From NCBI GenBank assembly GCA_046565865.1, contig JBKHXU010000049.1:1-24694 (forward strand): a DNA stretch of 24,694 nucleotides, given 5' to 3'. This DNA comes from JBKHXU01 sp046565865 (GTDB taxonomy: Bacteria > Pseudomonadota > Gammaproteobacteria > Acidiferrobacterales > Sulfurifustaceae). Made by a program: the position numbers and the translations under genes. The notes under the pieces were generated by a model. That model ran no database searches. It worked only from the letters and a program-made list of their open reading frames with translations, and had not been told where the DNA came from. Of the stretch, positions 1 to 8,273 are shown piece by piece (position 1 is the stretch's first letter; each line of letters begins with the position of its first letter).

Positions 1-1390
1 TCGACTGGAACAGCGAGAAGTTAAGAAAATATTTGTCGGCGAGTTTTTCGTTCAGCTCATCGAGCGCCTCGCGATGCGCGCGCGTGCCCGGCTGCAAACG
101 CTCGCGCACGCCGCGCAGGATCGCGAAGTATAGTTGCTCCACGCGCGCACGGTGATCGAGGGTGATCAACCCGTGCGCAAACAACCCCTGTGCCTCGCCC
201 GACCAGTGCGCGGCATCGTGATACGCCTCGAGCGGCGAGCGCGTATCGAGTCCGCGATACACGTCCCACAAGTGCTTCACGATCGCGGGCTCGTCGGCCG
301 TCGCCGCGGCCGGGCGCTCCAGCCCCGGCGGTTGTTCCTGATCGATCACGTTGGTGATCAACACCGCGTGATGCGCCGTCATCGCCCGGCCCGACTCAGT
401 GACGATGTCCGGGTGCGGTAAATTTTCCGCCGCGCATACCTCGGACAGCCCCTGCACGATGTTATGCGCGTACTCTTCTACTGAATAATTCATCGAGCAA
501 AAACTGCGCGAGCGCGTGCCCTCGTAGTCGACACCGAGGCCGCCGCCGACGTTGACCACGCGGATGTCAGCGCCCTGGCGCCGCAGCTCCGCGTAATAGC
601 GCCCGGCCTCGCGCACGCCGCTTTGCACGTGACGCACATTCGCGATCTGCGAGCCCATGTGAAAGTGCATCATCTTGAGCGCGCCGAGCATGTCCGCCTC
701 GCGCAGCCGCGCGACCACGCGCAGCAGTTCGACCGCCGACAAACCGAATTTGGATTTCTCGCCGCCGGTGTTCTGCCATTTGCCGGCGCCGAGCGAGGCC
801 AGGCGCACGCGTGCGCCGAGCAGCGGGCTGATACCGAGCGCGCGCGCCTCCTGGATGACGAGCTCGACCTCCGACAGCTTCTCGACCACGATGTGCACGC
901 GATGCCCAAGCCGCAGCCCGATGAGCGCCAGGCGCACGTACTCGCGGTCCTTATAACCGTTGCAGACGATGATGCCGCCGGGATTCGAGCGCGCCAGCAC
1001 CGCGAGCAGCTCGGGCTTGCTGCCGGCCTCGAGGCCGATACGATCGGCGCCGTGCGCGAGCAGCGCGTCGACCACGCTGCGCTGCTGGTTGACCTTGATG
1101 GGATAGACCGAGGTGTAGCGGCCCTGATAGTTCGACTCGCGCATCGCGCGGTCGAACGCCGCCGCCAGCTCCTGCACCCGGCTTTGCAGGATGCCGGAGA
1201 AGCGCACCAGCACCGGCAGCGTCAGCTCGTGCTTGGCGAAGGCCTGGGTCAGCTCGTACAGATCGACCGCGGCGCCGCCTTCGCGCCCGGGGCGCGCGAT
1301 CAAATGCCCGCGCGCGTTGATGTCGAAATAACCGCTGCCCCAGTGGGCGATGTTGTAGGCGTCGCGCGCCTTTTGAATGTCCCAGCCCAT
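1..1390 (-). CDS. speA: Biosynthetic arginine decarboxylase, partial (C-terminus beyond left edge)
   Basis: This is a PLP enzyme that converts arginine to agmatine, the first step of the agmatine route to putrescine. About 463 codons are in the window and the C-terminal part lies beyond base 1 (family members are about 630 residues). The N-terminus reads MGWDIQKARDAYNIAHWGSG, as in other SpeA proteins. The PLP-lysine motif YPIKVNQQ places the lysine near residue 99. Further family signatures are LGAGKWQNTGGEKSKFGLS, MMHFHMGSQ and the glycine-rich VVNVGGGLGVDYEG. I chose the ATG at 1390. An in-frame GTG two codons upstream is possible, and a TAA nine codons upstream limits any extension. The gene diverges from speE over 121 bp, which fits a polyamine locus. 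The identity is firm; only the exact start is uncertain. Confidence 0.96.
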   Translation of the reverse strand, partial: MGWDIQKARDAYNIAHWGSGYFDINARGHLIARPGREGGAAVDLYELTQAFAKHELTLPVLVRFSGILQSRVQELAAAFDRAMRESNYQGRYTSVYPIKVNQQRSVVDALLAHGADRIGLEAGSKPELLAVLARSNPGGIIVCNGYKDREYVRLALIGLRLGHRVHIVVEKLSEVELVIQEARALGISPLLGARVRLASLGAGKWQNTGGEKSKFGLSAVELLRVVARLREADMLGALKMMHFHMGSQIANVRHVQSGVREAGRYYAELRRQGADIRVVNVGGGLGVDYEGTRSRSFCSMNYSVEEYAHNIVQGLSEVCAAENLPHPDIVTESGRAMTAHHAVLITNVIDQEQPPGLERPAAATADEPAIVKHLWDVYRGLDTRSPLEAYHDAAHWSGEAQGLFAHGLITLDHRARVEQLYFAILRGVRERLQPGTRAHREALDELNEKLADKYFLNFSLFQS

Positions 1391-1457
1391 GTCCACCCGC
1401 CGCCAATCGAGCGCGAATTATGAAGTAAAGGCGAAACGATTAAAACGCGCGCGGCTT

Positions 1458-1486
1458 TTGCTTGGGCCACACGGCTTCGGTATCGT
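1458..1486 (+). promoter_or_regulatory. Candidate sigma-70 promoter of speE
   Basis: TTGCTT at 1458-1463 and TATCGT at 1481-1486 are separated by exactly 17 bp, with four of six matches in each hexamer. The predicted start near 1493 would leave a leader of about 19 nt that contains the GAGGTG Shine-Dalgarno sequence. The match is moderate and the region is not AT-rich. Confidence 0.4.
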
Positions 1487-1511
1487 TGCGCGAAATCATC
1501 GAGGTGATGTC

Positions 1512-2363
1512 ATGGCGTTGGATCAAAGCTGGTACACCGAGCAATGGGCGGGCGAGGGCGCGGCAATTTCGCTCAAGATTCGCAACAAGCTACACGACGA
1601 GCGCTCGACGTATCAGCGCATCGAGATCTTCGAAACCGAAACCTTCGGCCGCTTGATGACACTCGATGGCTTAGTCATGGTCACGGACCGGGATAATTTC
1701 GTGTACCACGAGATGATGTCGCACCCGGCACTGTACACGCATCCCGATCCCAAGCGCGTGCTCGTCATCGGCGGCGGCGATTGCGGCACGCTGTGCGAGG
1801 TGCTGAAACACCCGGGGGTCACGCACGCGGAACAGGTCGAACTCGACGAGCGCGTCACACGCGTGGCCGAGCAGTTTTTTCCGCAGCTGACGGCGTCCAA
1901 TCGCGATCCGCGTGCGCGGCTGCAATTCGCCGACGGCATCGCCTGGGTGGCGCAGGCCGCGCCCGCAAGTTACGACGTGATCATCGTCGACTCGACCGAT
2001 CCGGTGGGTCCGGCGGCCGGGTTGTTCTCGGTCGAGTTCTACCGCAACTGCGCGCGCGCGCTGACGGCGAACGGCGTGCTCGTCGGCCAGAGCGAATCAC
2101 CGTTGTTTCACCCGGACCTCATCCGCTCCATGCAGCGCGCCATGCGCGAGGCGGGCTTCGCCGACAGCGGTACGCTGTACTTCCCCCAATGCACGTATCC
2201 GTCCGGCTGGTGGAGCGCGACGCTGGCATGCAAGGCGGGGTCGATCGCGCGCTTTCGCGAGGTCGGCGACGCGCAATTGGTGCCGACCCGTTTCTACCAC
2301 AGCGCGCTACACCGCGCCGCGCTCGTGCCGCCGCGCTTTTTGTGCACGGCGGCCGGGCGCTGA
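1512..2363 (+). CDS. speE: Spermidine synthase (polyamine aminopropyltransferase)
   Basis: SpeE transfers the aminopropyl group of decarboxylated S-adenosylmethionine to putrescine to make spermidine in the cytoplasm. The 283-residue product opens with WYTEQWAGEGAAISLKI and shows YHEMMSHPAL. It also has the nucleotide-binding loop VLVIGGGDCGTL (residues 83-94), the catalytic IIVDSTDPVGP (D160 and D163) and QCTYPSGWW near the C-terminus. The length is typical. The start at 1512 is preceded by GAGGTG. The longer open frame from 1377 would run into speA and lacks family similarity. The GGGDGG-type loop has Cys at position 91 and another Cys at 95, which I believe also occurs in some other gammaproteobacterial SpeE proteins. 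The gene diverges from speA, so arginine-to-polyamine synthesis is grouped here. Confidence 0.95.
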   Translation: MALDQSWYTEQWAGEGAAISLKIRNKLHDERSTYQRIEIFETETFGRLMTLDGLVMVTDRDNFVYHEMMSHPALYTHPDPKRVLVIGGGDCGTLCEVLKHPGVTHAEQVELDERVTRVAEQFFPQLTASNRDPRARLQFADGIAWVAQAAPASYDVIIVDSTDPVGPAAGLFSVEFYRNCARALTANGVLVGQSESPLFHPDLIRSMQRAMREAGFADSGTLYFPQCTYPSGWWSATLACKAGSIARFREVGDAQLVPTRFYHSALHRAALVPPRFLCTAAGR

Positions 2364-2372
2364 CGCCGAAAG

Positions 2373-2636
2373 CTACGGGCGGCGTTCGGCGGCCACGGTA
2401 TCGGCCGACTCGAGTGCGGACGCGCGACGTGCCTCATCACGCGCGGAATCCGACGATGAAATCCAGGGCGCGCCGGCGCCGCTCGCGCGGGTGCGCTCAT
2501 CGCACGATCCGTACTCCGGCGCGAGATCGCCCCAGCGTTCGGGCGTGGGTTGCGGCGGGTCGATGGGTTCGTTGTTGGCGCCGACGGCGGCGAGCGAATA
2601 CAACAAGGCAGGTACCAGCAGCAGATAAAAACGCAT
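2373..2636 (-). CDS. Small exported protein of unknown function
   Basis: This is an 87-residue product that I do not recognise. Residues 1-20 (MRFYLLLVPALLYSLAAVGA) form a convincing Sec signal peptide, with cleavage probably after VGA. The mature part begins NNEPIDPPQPTPERWGDL and is short, polar, proline-rich at first and Ser/Ala/Arg-rich later, with a single Cys and no membrane segment. GGAGGA lies 4 nt before the ATG at 2636, so that start is preferred over the GTG one codon upstream. The gene converges on speE with only 9 bp between the stops and diverges from the binding-protein gene at 2816. The signal peptide and good ribosome-binding site argue that it is real despite its size. Confidence 0.62.
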   Translation of the reverse strand: MRFYLLLVPALLYSLAAVGANNEPIDPPQPTPERWGDLAPEYGSCDERTRASGAGAPWISSSDSARDEARRASALESADTVAAERRP

Positions 2637-2694
2637 CACGTCCTCCGTGTGTATTGGGTCTCCTTAAAGCGCGGCCACCATACGCGCATCGCGG

Positions 2695-2754
2695 CGGCGA
2701 CTGAAGTCAAAGTCGCCGAACGGCAGAAACGGGCGGACGGTTACAAAAGTAACC
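2695..2754. repeat. Two inverted repeats in the divergent promoter region
   Basis: The 179-bp gap between the small exported protein and the binding-protein gene holds two clean dyads. CGGCGACT at 2695-2702 pairs with AGTCGCCG at 2711-2718 across 8 nt. GGTTAC at 2739-2744 pairs with GTAACC at 2749-2754 across AAAA. Neither is followed by a T-run, so they resemble operators more than terminators. The second has the size and symmetry of a dimeric repressor site. No strong sigma-70 promoter is evident; TAAACT about 12 nt before the ATG at 2816 is a weak -10 candidate. Confidence 0.5.
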
Positions 2755-2815
2755 CCAATCGGGGAGGTGTAGCGTCGACGCACTGCGCAAAATCCGCTGG
2801 CGTAAACTGGAATCT

Positions 2816-4405
2816 ATGCGAACGTATCTGCGTTACGTCGGCGCCTCGGCGCTGCTGCTCGTCGCAAGCGCCTGGGCCGAAAACACCGAACGCCTGTTCG
2901 GCGTCGTCCCCCAATACTCGCCGCAGCAGTCGGCGCAACGGTGGCAGCCGCTCATCGACCACATCAAAGATGCGACCGGGATTTCGCTGCGGTTCGCCAC
3001 CGCCTCGCGTGTGTCCGCGTTCGAGGAACGGGTCATGGCGGGCGACTACGATTTTATCTATCTCAACCCGCTCATGTATCGGGAGGCCCATAAACGCGCG
3101 GGGTATCGCGCGCTGGCACGGCATGACGCGCTGTCGCGCGGTGTGCTGGTGGTACGACGCGACGGTGCGCGTTCGCTGTCGGAAGTGACGGGCAGGGCCA
3201 TCGCTTTCCCCGCACCCGCCGCGCTCGGCGCCACCATCCTCGTGCGCCGCGACTTGCGGCGCGCCGGGATCGCTTACGACCTCGCTTATCTCGGTACGCA
3301 CGAATCGGTCTACCGCGCGGTTGCGGCGGGCCAGTACGCGGCTGGCGGAGGCACACTCAACACATTTCAGCAGTCGGCGCCGCCACTGCGGCGGGAGCTG
3401 CGCGTGCTGCGGCAAACGGAGCCGTTCGTGGGACATATTGTCGCGGTCCATCCGCGGGTGCCGGCAGCGGAAGTCGCGCGCGTGCGCCGGATCCTGCTCG
3501 CGCTGCATGCTCAGGAGTCGACGCGGGATTTGCTCGGACTCATGGGTTTCCGGCGATTGGTCGCGGTGCGTGCCAACGACTTCGCCGGCCTTAAACACAT
3601 CGCCTACCCCAGGACCATCCGTCGCGCGACGTTCCACGTGATTCCCCGGTTGAACGAGGCCGATACCCTTACTCACATGCTGCCGTTTACGGCGTACGTG
3701 CGCCAGAGGCTCGAGCTGGAGCTAAACCTGAAGACGTATGCCAGCATGGCCGCGTTCGCCCAGGCGATCGCAAACGAGAACGGGCCGGCCTTGATCAACG
3801 CCAACCCCACCCAGGCACTCGACCTCATTCGCCGTGGATATGAGGTGGTAGCACAGCAGCTGCCTAGCGATCCGGGACAGGGCATGCGGGCGGTACTACT
3901 GGTGCGCAACGATGCCCAGTACCGCACCCTCGCCGACCTGCGTGGCAAACGTATCGCCTTTGGCGGCGGTCCAAACGCCTTCTTCGGCTCCATCGTGCCG
4001 CGGGTGATGCTCAAGCGCGCCGGCCTGCACGGTCGGTACCAGGATGCTTCGGTGGCAGACGCGGGGCCGGTGGCGCAAGTCTTGCAGCAGCTCGACGCGG
4101 GCGACGTCGACGCGGTCGCCATCGGCACCCCGGCGCTGCAGAATAAACGCCTGCGCGAGCGGTATATCGAGGGCCGCATGCGCGTACTAGCGGCAAGCGA
4201 CCCGCTGCCCGGGCTACCCTGGCTCGTCAGCCCCGCTGTGGATCGCGATACTCGCGATGCGCTGCGGTATCTGCTGGTAAATTTCGATGCGGATGCCCCC
4301 GGGCACGCGGAACTGGCGGCATCCGGAACCGAACGCCTGACCGCGGCCGACAATGCCACCTACGCGCCGGTCGCGCGGTACCTCAAGGAGCTGGCCGCAC
4401 CATGA
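2816..4405 (+). CDS. Secreted tandem PhnD-like periplasmic binding protein
   Basis: The 529-residue product has a signal peptide ending near SAWA (residue 21) followed by two consecutive PhnD-type (phosphonate-binding family) solute-binding domains, about residues 24-265 and 272-520. Domain 1 carries the family opening LFGVVPQYSPQQSAQRWQPL and GDYDFIYLNPLMYREAH. Domain 2 has LADLRGKRIAFGGGPNAFFG and VDAVAIGTPALQN. One domain (about 250-300 residues) is usual for transport, so the duplication is notable. No ABC permease or ATPase is nearby. The stop overlaps the start of the GGDEF-EAL gene as ATGA, so the two are translationally coupled. I infer that it is a periplasmic sensor for that enzyme rather than a transporter subunit. 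The ligand cannot be read from sequence; phosphonate, phosphite, an organic anion or another small molecule are all possible. The ribosome-binding site is weak (GGA). Confidence 0.85.
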   Translation: MRTYLRYVGASALLLVASAWAENTERLFGVVPQYSPQQSAQRWQPLIDHIKDATGISLRFATASRVSAFEERVMAGDYDFIYLNPLMYREAHKRAGYRALARHDALSRGVLVVRRDGARSLSEVTGRAIAFPAPAALGATILVRRDLRRAGIAYDLAYLGTHESVYRAVAAGQYAAGGGTLNTFQQSAPPLRRELRVLRQTEPFVGHIVAVHPRVPAAEVARVRRILLALHAQESTRDLLGLMGFRRLVAVRANDFAGLKHIAYPRTIRRATFHVIPRLNEADTLTHMLPFTAYVRQRLELELNLKTYASMAAFAQAIANENGPALINANPTQALDLIRRGYEVVAQQLPSDPGQGMRAVLLVRNDAQYRTLADLRGKRIAFGGGPNAFFGSIVPRVMLKRAGLHGRYQDASVADAGPVAQVLQQLDAGDVDAVAIGTPALQNKRLRERYIEGRMRVLAASDPLPGLPWLVSPAVDRDTRDALRYLLVNFDADAPGHAELAASGTERLTAADNATYAPVARYLKELAAP

Positions 4406-6723
4406 GACTGTCGCTGCGCTACAAGGCAGCACTGCTGATCGCCGTGACCGAGCTGGCGCTGCTGGCGCTGTTACTGGCGACCAATCTGTACCAGTCGCGC
4501 CGCGACCTTGAACAGCAACTGCGGCTGCACGCGCAGGCGACCGCCGAGCTGCTGTCGAACTCGGCGCGCGAGCCGCTGCTGGCCTACGACCTGTCGCAGC
4601 TGCACAACCTGCTCGCCGGCACCATCGAGAAACACCGCATTCGCTACGCCGCCATTACCGACCACCGCGGGCGGGTGCTGGCGCACGCCGGGATTCAACT
4701 GGGGCCCGACCAGGCGGTCGAGGCGCGCCATCCGATCATGGTCGCCGACAGCCGCTTCGGCGAGGTCACGCTGGCAGTATCGCGCGCCGAAACCGAGCAG
4801 GCGCTGCGCCAGACCACGCGCTCCAATCTGGCAATCGCAGCGATCGAGATCGCGCTGGTCGCCATGATCTCGCTCACCCTTGGCTGGTTCCTGACGCGCA
4901 ACCTGGCGCGCCTGGCGCGCGCGGCGCAGGCGCTCGGCCGCGGCGACTATGCGGCGCGCGTCCCGATCGCGGGCACGGACGAGGTTGCCGACCTCGGGCG
5001 CAGCTTCAATGGCATGGCCGAGGAACTCGAACGCCATACCGCCGCACTTGCGCGCAGCGAACGCCGGTTTCGCGATCTGGCGGACAACACCGCCGACTGG
5101 CTGTGGGAGACCGACGCCGACGGGCGTTACACCTACGTCTCGAACCGAGCGCAGGCGCTTCTCGGCTACACGCCCGAGGAACTCATCGGGCGCAGCGCCT
5201 TCGACCTCATGCAGCGCGACGACGCCAAGCGTCTTGCCGGTTTGTTTCGGTCCACGCGCGAACAGCGGCGGCCGTTCTACGGCTTCGAGTATCGCGCGTC
5301 GCATCGCGACGGCGCGCATGTCACGCTCGAGGCCAATGGCACGCCGATCCTGGCCGACGACGGCACACTCCTCGGTTATCGCGGCGTGACGCGCGATGTC
5401 TCGCAGCGCAAAGAGGACGAGGCGCGGCTGGTATACCTCGCCGAGCACGACACGCTCACCGGACTCTGGGCGCGGCACAAGTTTCTCGACATTCTGGAGC
5501 ACGAGATACGGCTGGCGGGGCGCACGCGCCAGCCGCTCGCGGTGCTGTTCATCGACATCGACGGCTTCAAGCTCATCAACGACACCCACGGCCATGTGGC
5601 CGGCGATTCACTGCTCTATATCGTCGGCGACCTGCTGCGCAAACACGTGCCGGACGAGCACGAGGTAGCGCGCCTTGGCGGCGACGAGTTCGGCGTGCTG
5701 CTGCGCGGCAGTGACGCGGCGCAGGGTACCGCGCTCGCAATGCGGCTGCTCGACGCCCTGCGCGGCGCGGAGCTGGCGCTGGCGCAGGGCGCGGTGGCGT
5801 TGTCGGCCGGTATCGGTATCTGCGTGTACCCGGACGGCGGCACCGACTCGGAGACGCTGCTCGCGAATGCGGACGTTGCCATGTCGCATGCCAAGGCGCT
5901 CGGACACAACCGCTACTACCTGTACCAGGCCAGCGACAAGGATCGCGAGCATATGCAGAGCAAGATCAACTGGCAGGGCATCGTCCAGGAGTCGCTGCAG
6001 TTCGATCGGCTGCATCTGCATCTGCAACCGGTGGTGTGCGTCTCGGGGATCGATGCCCGGCCGCACTACGAGGCGCTGGTGCGGCTGCGCGACCGGCAAC
6101 AGCGGTCGGTAACCGCCGGCCACTTCATCGGCACCGCCGAGCATACCGGCCTCGTGGCCGAGATCGACCGCTGGGTACTGACTCACGTGTTGCGTCTGCT
6201 GCGGCAGCCAGCGCTGACGCAGGCGGTAGTCTCGCTCAACCTTTCGGGGCGCTCGCTCAACACCCCCGGGTTCCTGGAACACGTCGAGACGCAGGTGTTG
6301 CAAAGCGGGGTGGCGCCGGAGCGACTGGTATTCGAGGTCACCGAATCGGTGGCGGTGGCGGAAATGACCAAGGCCGAGAACTTCATCGGCGCGATGAGGC
6401 GCCGCGGCTATCGCTTCGCGCTCGATGACTTCGGCGCCGGATTCTCGTCGCTGTCCTATCTCAAGCATCTGCCGGTCGATCAGCTAAAAATCGACGGCAG
6501 CTTCATTCGCTTTCTCGAATCCAATCGCCAGGATCAGATTCTAGTGCGCGCGCTGATTCAGGTCGCGAATGAGCTGGGGCTAACGACGGTGGCGGAGTTC
6601 GTCGAGAGCAAGGCGGTGCTGGATATGCTGATCGAAATGGGTGTCGACTTCGTGCAAGGCAACTACGTCGGCAAGCCGGGTGCGTTGCTGATGCCGCGGC
6701 CGCTGGCCCGAAACGGCGAATAA
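4402..6723 (+). CDS. Membrane HAMP-PAS-GGDEF-EAL c-di-GMP enzyme
   Basis: The 773-residue protein has TM1 (about 8-27), a periplasmic domain of about 110 residues, TM2 (about 142-165), HAMP (about 166-218), PAS (about 220-340), GGDEF (about 345-505) and EAL (about 525-770). The cyclase motif is intact (RLGGDEFG, GGDEF at 426-430). The phosphodiesterase side is also intact: EAL at 557-559, SLNLSGRSLN, FEVTES, LDDFGAGFSS, QLKIDGSF, AEFVES and VQGNYVG. The inhibitory I-site RxxD is absent; PDEH occupies its position. Both making and breaking c-di-GMP therefore look possible, and the balance may be set by the periplasmic or PAS input. Coupling to the upstream binding protein (ATGA overlap) suggests that this protein supplies the signal, by analogy with the NspS-MbaA pair of Vibrio, although NspS is a different type of binding protein. 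The output target is unknown. Confidence 0.93.
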   Translation: MRLSLRYKAALLIAVTELALLALLLATNLYQSRRDLEQQLRLHAQATAELLSNSAREPLLAYDLSQLHNLLAGTIEKHRIRYAAITDHRGRVLAHAGIQLGPDQAVEARHPIMVADSRFGEVTLAVSRAETEQALRQTTRSNLAIAAIEIALVAMISLTLGWFLTRNLARLARAAQALGRGDYAARVPIAGTDEVADLGRSFNGMAEELERHTAALARSERRFRDLADNTADWLWETDADGRYTYVSNRAQALLGYTPEELIGRSAFDLMQRDDAKRLAGLFRSTREQRRPFYGFEYRASHRDGAHVTLEANGTPILADDGTLLGYRGVTRDVSQRKEDEARLVYLAEHDTLTGLWARHKFLDILEHEIRLAGRTRQPLAVLFIDIDGFKLINDTHGHVAGDSLLYIVGDLLRKHVPDEHEVARLGGDEFGVLLRGSDAAQGTALAMRLLDALRGAELALAQGAVALSAGIGICVYPDGGTDSETLLANADVAMSHAKALGHNRYYLYQASDKDREHMQSKINWQGIVQESLQFDRLHLHLQPVVCVSGIDARPHYEALVRLRDRQQRSVTAGHFIGTAEHTGLVAEIDRWVLTHVLRLLRQPALTQAVVSLNLSGRSLNTPGFLEHVETQVLQSGVAPERLVFEVTESVAVAEMTKAENFIGAMRRRGYRFALDDFGAGFSSLSYLKHLPVDQLKIDGSFIRFLESNRQDQILVRALIQVANELGLTTVAEFVESKAVLDMLIEMGVDFVQGNYVGKPGALLMPRPLARNGE

Positions 6724-6751
6724 AGAAAGCGGGCGCCCGTGGGCGCCCGCT
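6721..6751 (-). terminator. Intrinsic terminator of amtB (hairpin also usable from the plus strand)
   Basis: AGCGGGCGCC at 6728-6737 pairs with GGCGCCCGCT at 6742-6751, leaving a 4-nt loop. Read on the minus strand the stem is followed by TTTCTTTA, a good rho-independent signal for the glnK-amtB transcript. On the plus strand there is no T-run, so it would be weak for the GGDEF-EAL gene. The T-tract overlaps the stop codon of that gene. Confidence 0.8.
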
Positions 6752-6772
6752 GATACCGCGACTCCTTGACCG

Positions 6773-8257
6773 CTACTGATGGTACGCGGTCTCGCCGTGC
6801 TCGTTGACATCGAGACCTTCGCGCTCCGCCTCCGGCGGCACACGCAGACCCACGATGAGATCGGCGATCTTGAACGCGATCGCCGCGACGATCGCGGTCC
6901 ACGCGACGGTGAGACCGACCGCCTTCGCCTGCGTCCACACCTGACCGGCGATGGAGTACTCAGCGCCGGTGATCATCTTGCCGGTGACCCAGTCGGCGGT
7001 GAAGCCAGGGCCGCCCAACTCCGGCGAGTTGAACACGCCGGTCAGGAGCGCGCCCAGAATGCCGCCGAGGGCGTGCACGCCGAACACGTCGAGCGAATCG
7101 TCCGCGCGCAGCCAACGCTTCAACTGGTTCACGCCCCACAGGCACACGATTCCAGCGGCGGTGCCGATGACGAACGCGCCCGGGATGCCGACGTTGCCAG
7201 CGGCCGGGGTAATGGCGACGAGTCCCGCCACCGCGCCCGAGGCGGCGCCCAGCATCGACGGCTTGCCCTTGAACAGCCACTCGGCAAAGGTCCACGCCAG
7301 CACCGCGCACGCGGTCGCGAGGAACGTGTTCATGAACGCGAGCCCGGCGAAGTTGTTGGCCTCGAGCGCGGAACCGGCGTTGAACCCGAACCAGCCGACC
7401 CACAACAGCGAGGCGCCGATCATGGTCAGCGGCAGGTTGTGCGGCGCCATGTGCTCGCGCCCGAAGCCGACGCGCTTGCCGACGAGGTACGCCCCGACCA
7501 GACCGGCGACACCGGCGTTGATGTGCACCACCGTGCCGCCGGCGAAGTCGAGCGCGCCCCATTGCCAGATTTTGCCCGCCTTGGCGTTGAGCGTGTCGAC
7601 GAGATTGGCCGCGGTGTACGCGTCCGGGCCCGGCCAGAACCACACCATGTGCGCGATCGGTGCATACGCGAACGTGAACCAGATGACGGTGAAGATCAGC
7701 ACTGCCGAGAACCGCGCGCGCTCGGCGAAGGCGCCGAGGATCAGTGCGCAGGTAATCGCGGCGAACGTGGCCTGGAACGCGACGAATACGATCTCCGGAA
7801 TGACGACGCCTTTGCTGAAGGTCGCGCCCATGGCGAACTCGCCGGTGGCGGGGTTAAACAGGCCCTTCAGGAACAAGCGGTCGAAGCCGCCGAAGTAGGC
7901 GTTGCCTTCGGTGAACGCGAGACTGTAGCCGTACACGCACCACAATACCGTCACCAGCGAGAACACCACGAACACCTGCATCAGCATCGACAGTGCGTTC
8001 TTCGAGCGCACCATGCCGCCGTAGAACAGCGCCAGCGCCGGCACGCTCATCATGAGCACGAGCGCGGTCGACACCAGCATCCACGACACATCGCCCTTGT
8101 TCGGCGTCGCTGCCGGCGTCGCCGCCGGTGCCGCTGCCGCTGCCTCGGCCGCCGCTGCCGCGGGGGCGTCGGCGCTGAAGCCGAGCGTCGGTAATGCCAA
8201 AAGCGTCAGGGCGAACAGCGCCCCAAGCACACCATACCGCATTGAAGTCTTAGTCAT
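6773..8257 (-). CDS. amtB: Ammonium transporter, AmtB family
   Basis: This inner-membrane trimeric ammonium channel has 494 residues. An N-terminal signal sequence (to about GFSADA, residue 31) is followed by an Ala/Pro linker, then the Amt core starting DVSWMLVSTALVLMMSVPAL and FYGGMVRSKN. Core motifs include HMVWFWPG, GGTVVHINAGVAGLVGAY (first pore His), GWFGFNAGSALEANN and DDSLDVFGVHALGGILGALL (second pore His). The cytoplasmic C-terminal tail, the contact region for GlnK in this family, is present (GLRVPPEAEREGLDVNEHGE). GGGAG lies just upstream of the ATG. It follows glnK with a 16-bp gap in one transcript, the classical glnK-amtB operon, so AmtB is expected to be gated by GlnK and induced under nitrogen limitation. 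The Ala-rich linker is longer than in the E. coli protein. Confidence 0.96.
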   Translation of the reverse strand: MTKTSMRYGVLGALFALTLLALPTLGFSADAPAAAAAEAAAAAPAATPAATPNKGDVSWMLVSTALVLMMSVPALALFYGGMVRSKNALSMLMQVFVVFSLVTVLWCVYGYSLAFTEGNAYFGGFDRLFLKGLFNPATGEFAMGATFSKGVVIPEIVFVAFQATFAAITCALILGAFAERARFSAVLIFTVIWFTFAYAPIAHMVWFWPGPDAYTAANLVDTLNAKAGKIWQWGALDFAGGTVVHINAGVAGLVGAYLVGKRVGFGREHMAPHNLPLTMIGASLLWVGWFGFNAGSALEANNFAGLAFMNTFLATACAVLAWTFAEWLFKGKPSMLGAASGAVAGLVAITPAAGNVGIPGAFVIGTAAGIVCLWGVNQLKRWLRADDSLDVFGVHALGGILGALLTGVFNSPELGGPGFTADWVTGKMITGAEYSIAGQVWTQAKAVGLTVAWTAIVAAIAFKIADLIVGLRVPPEAEREGLDVNEHGETAYHQ

Positions 8258-8273
8258 TGTTTGCTCCCACCCG

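Noticed and set aside
2816..4405. Phosphonate ABC transporter subunit (phnD)
   Set aside because: The fold is PhnD-like, but it is a tandem duplication coupled to a GGDEF-EAL gene with no permease or ATPase nearby, so the transporter name is not supported.
6779..8194. 471-codon open frame on the plus strand opposite amtB
   Set aside because: Its product is Arg/His/Glu-rich with no family motif. It mirrors the amtB codons in high-GC DNA, and amtB is certain.
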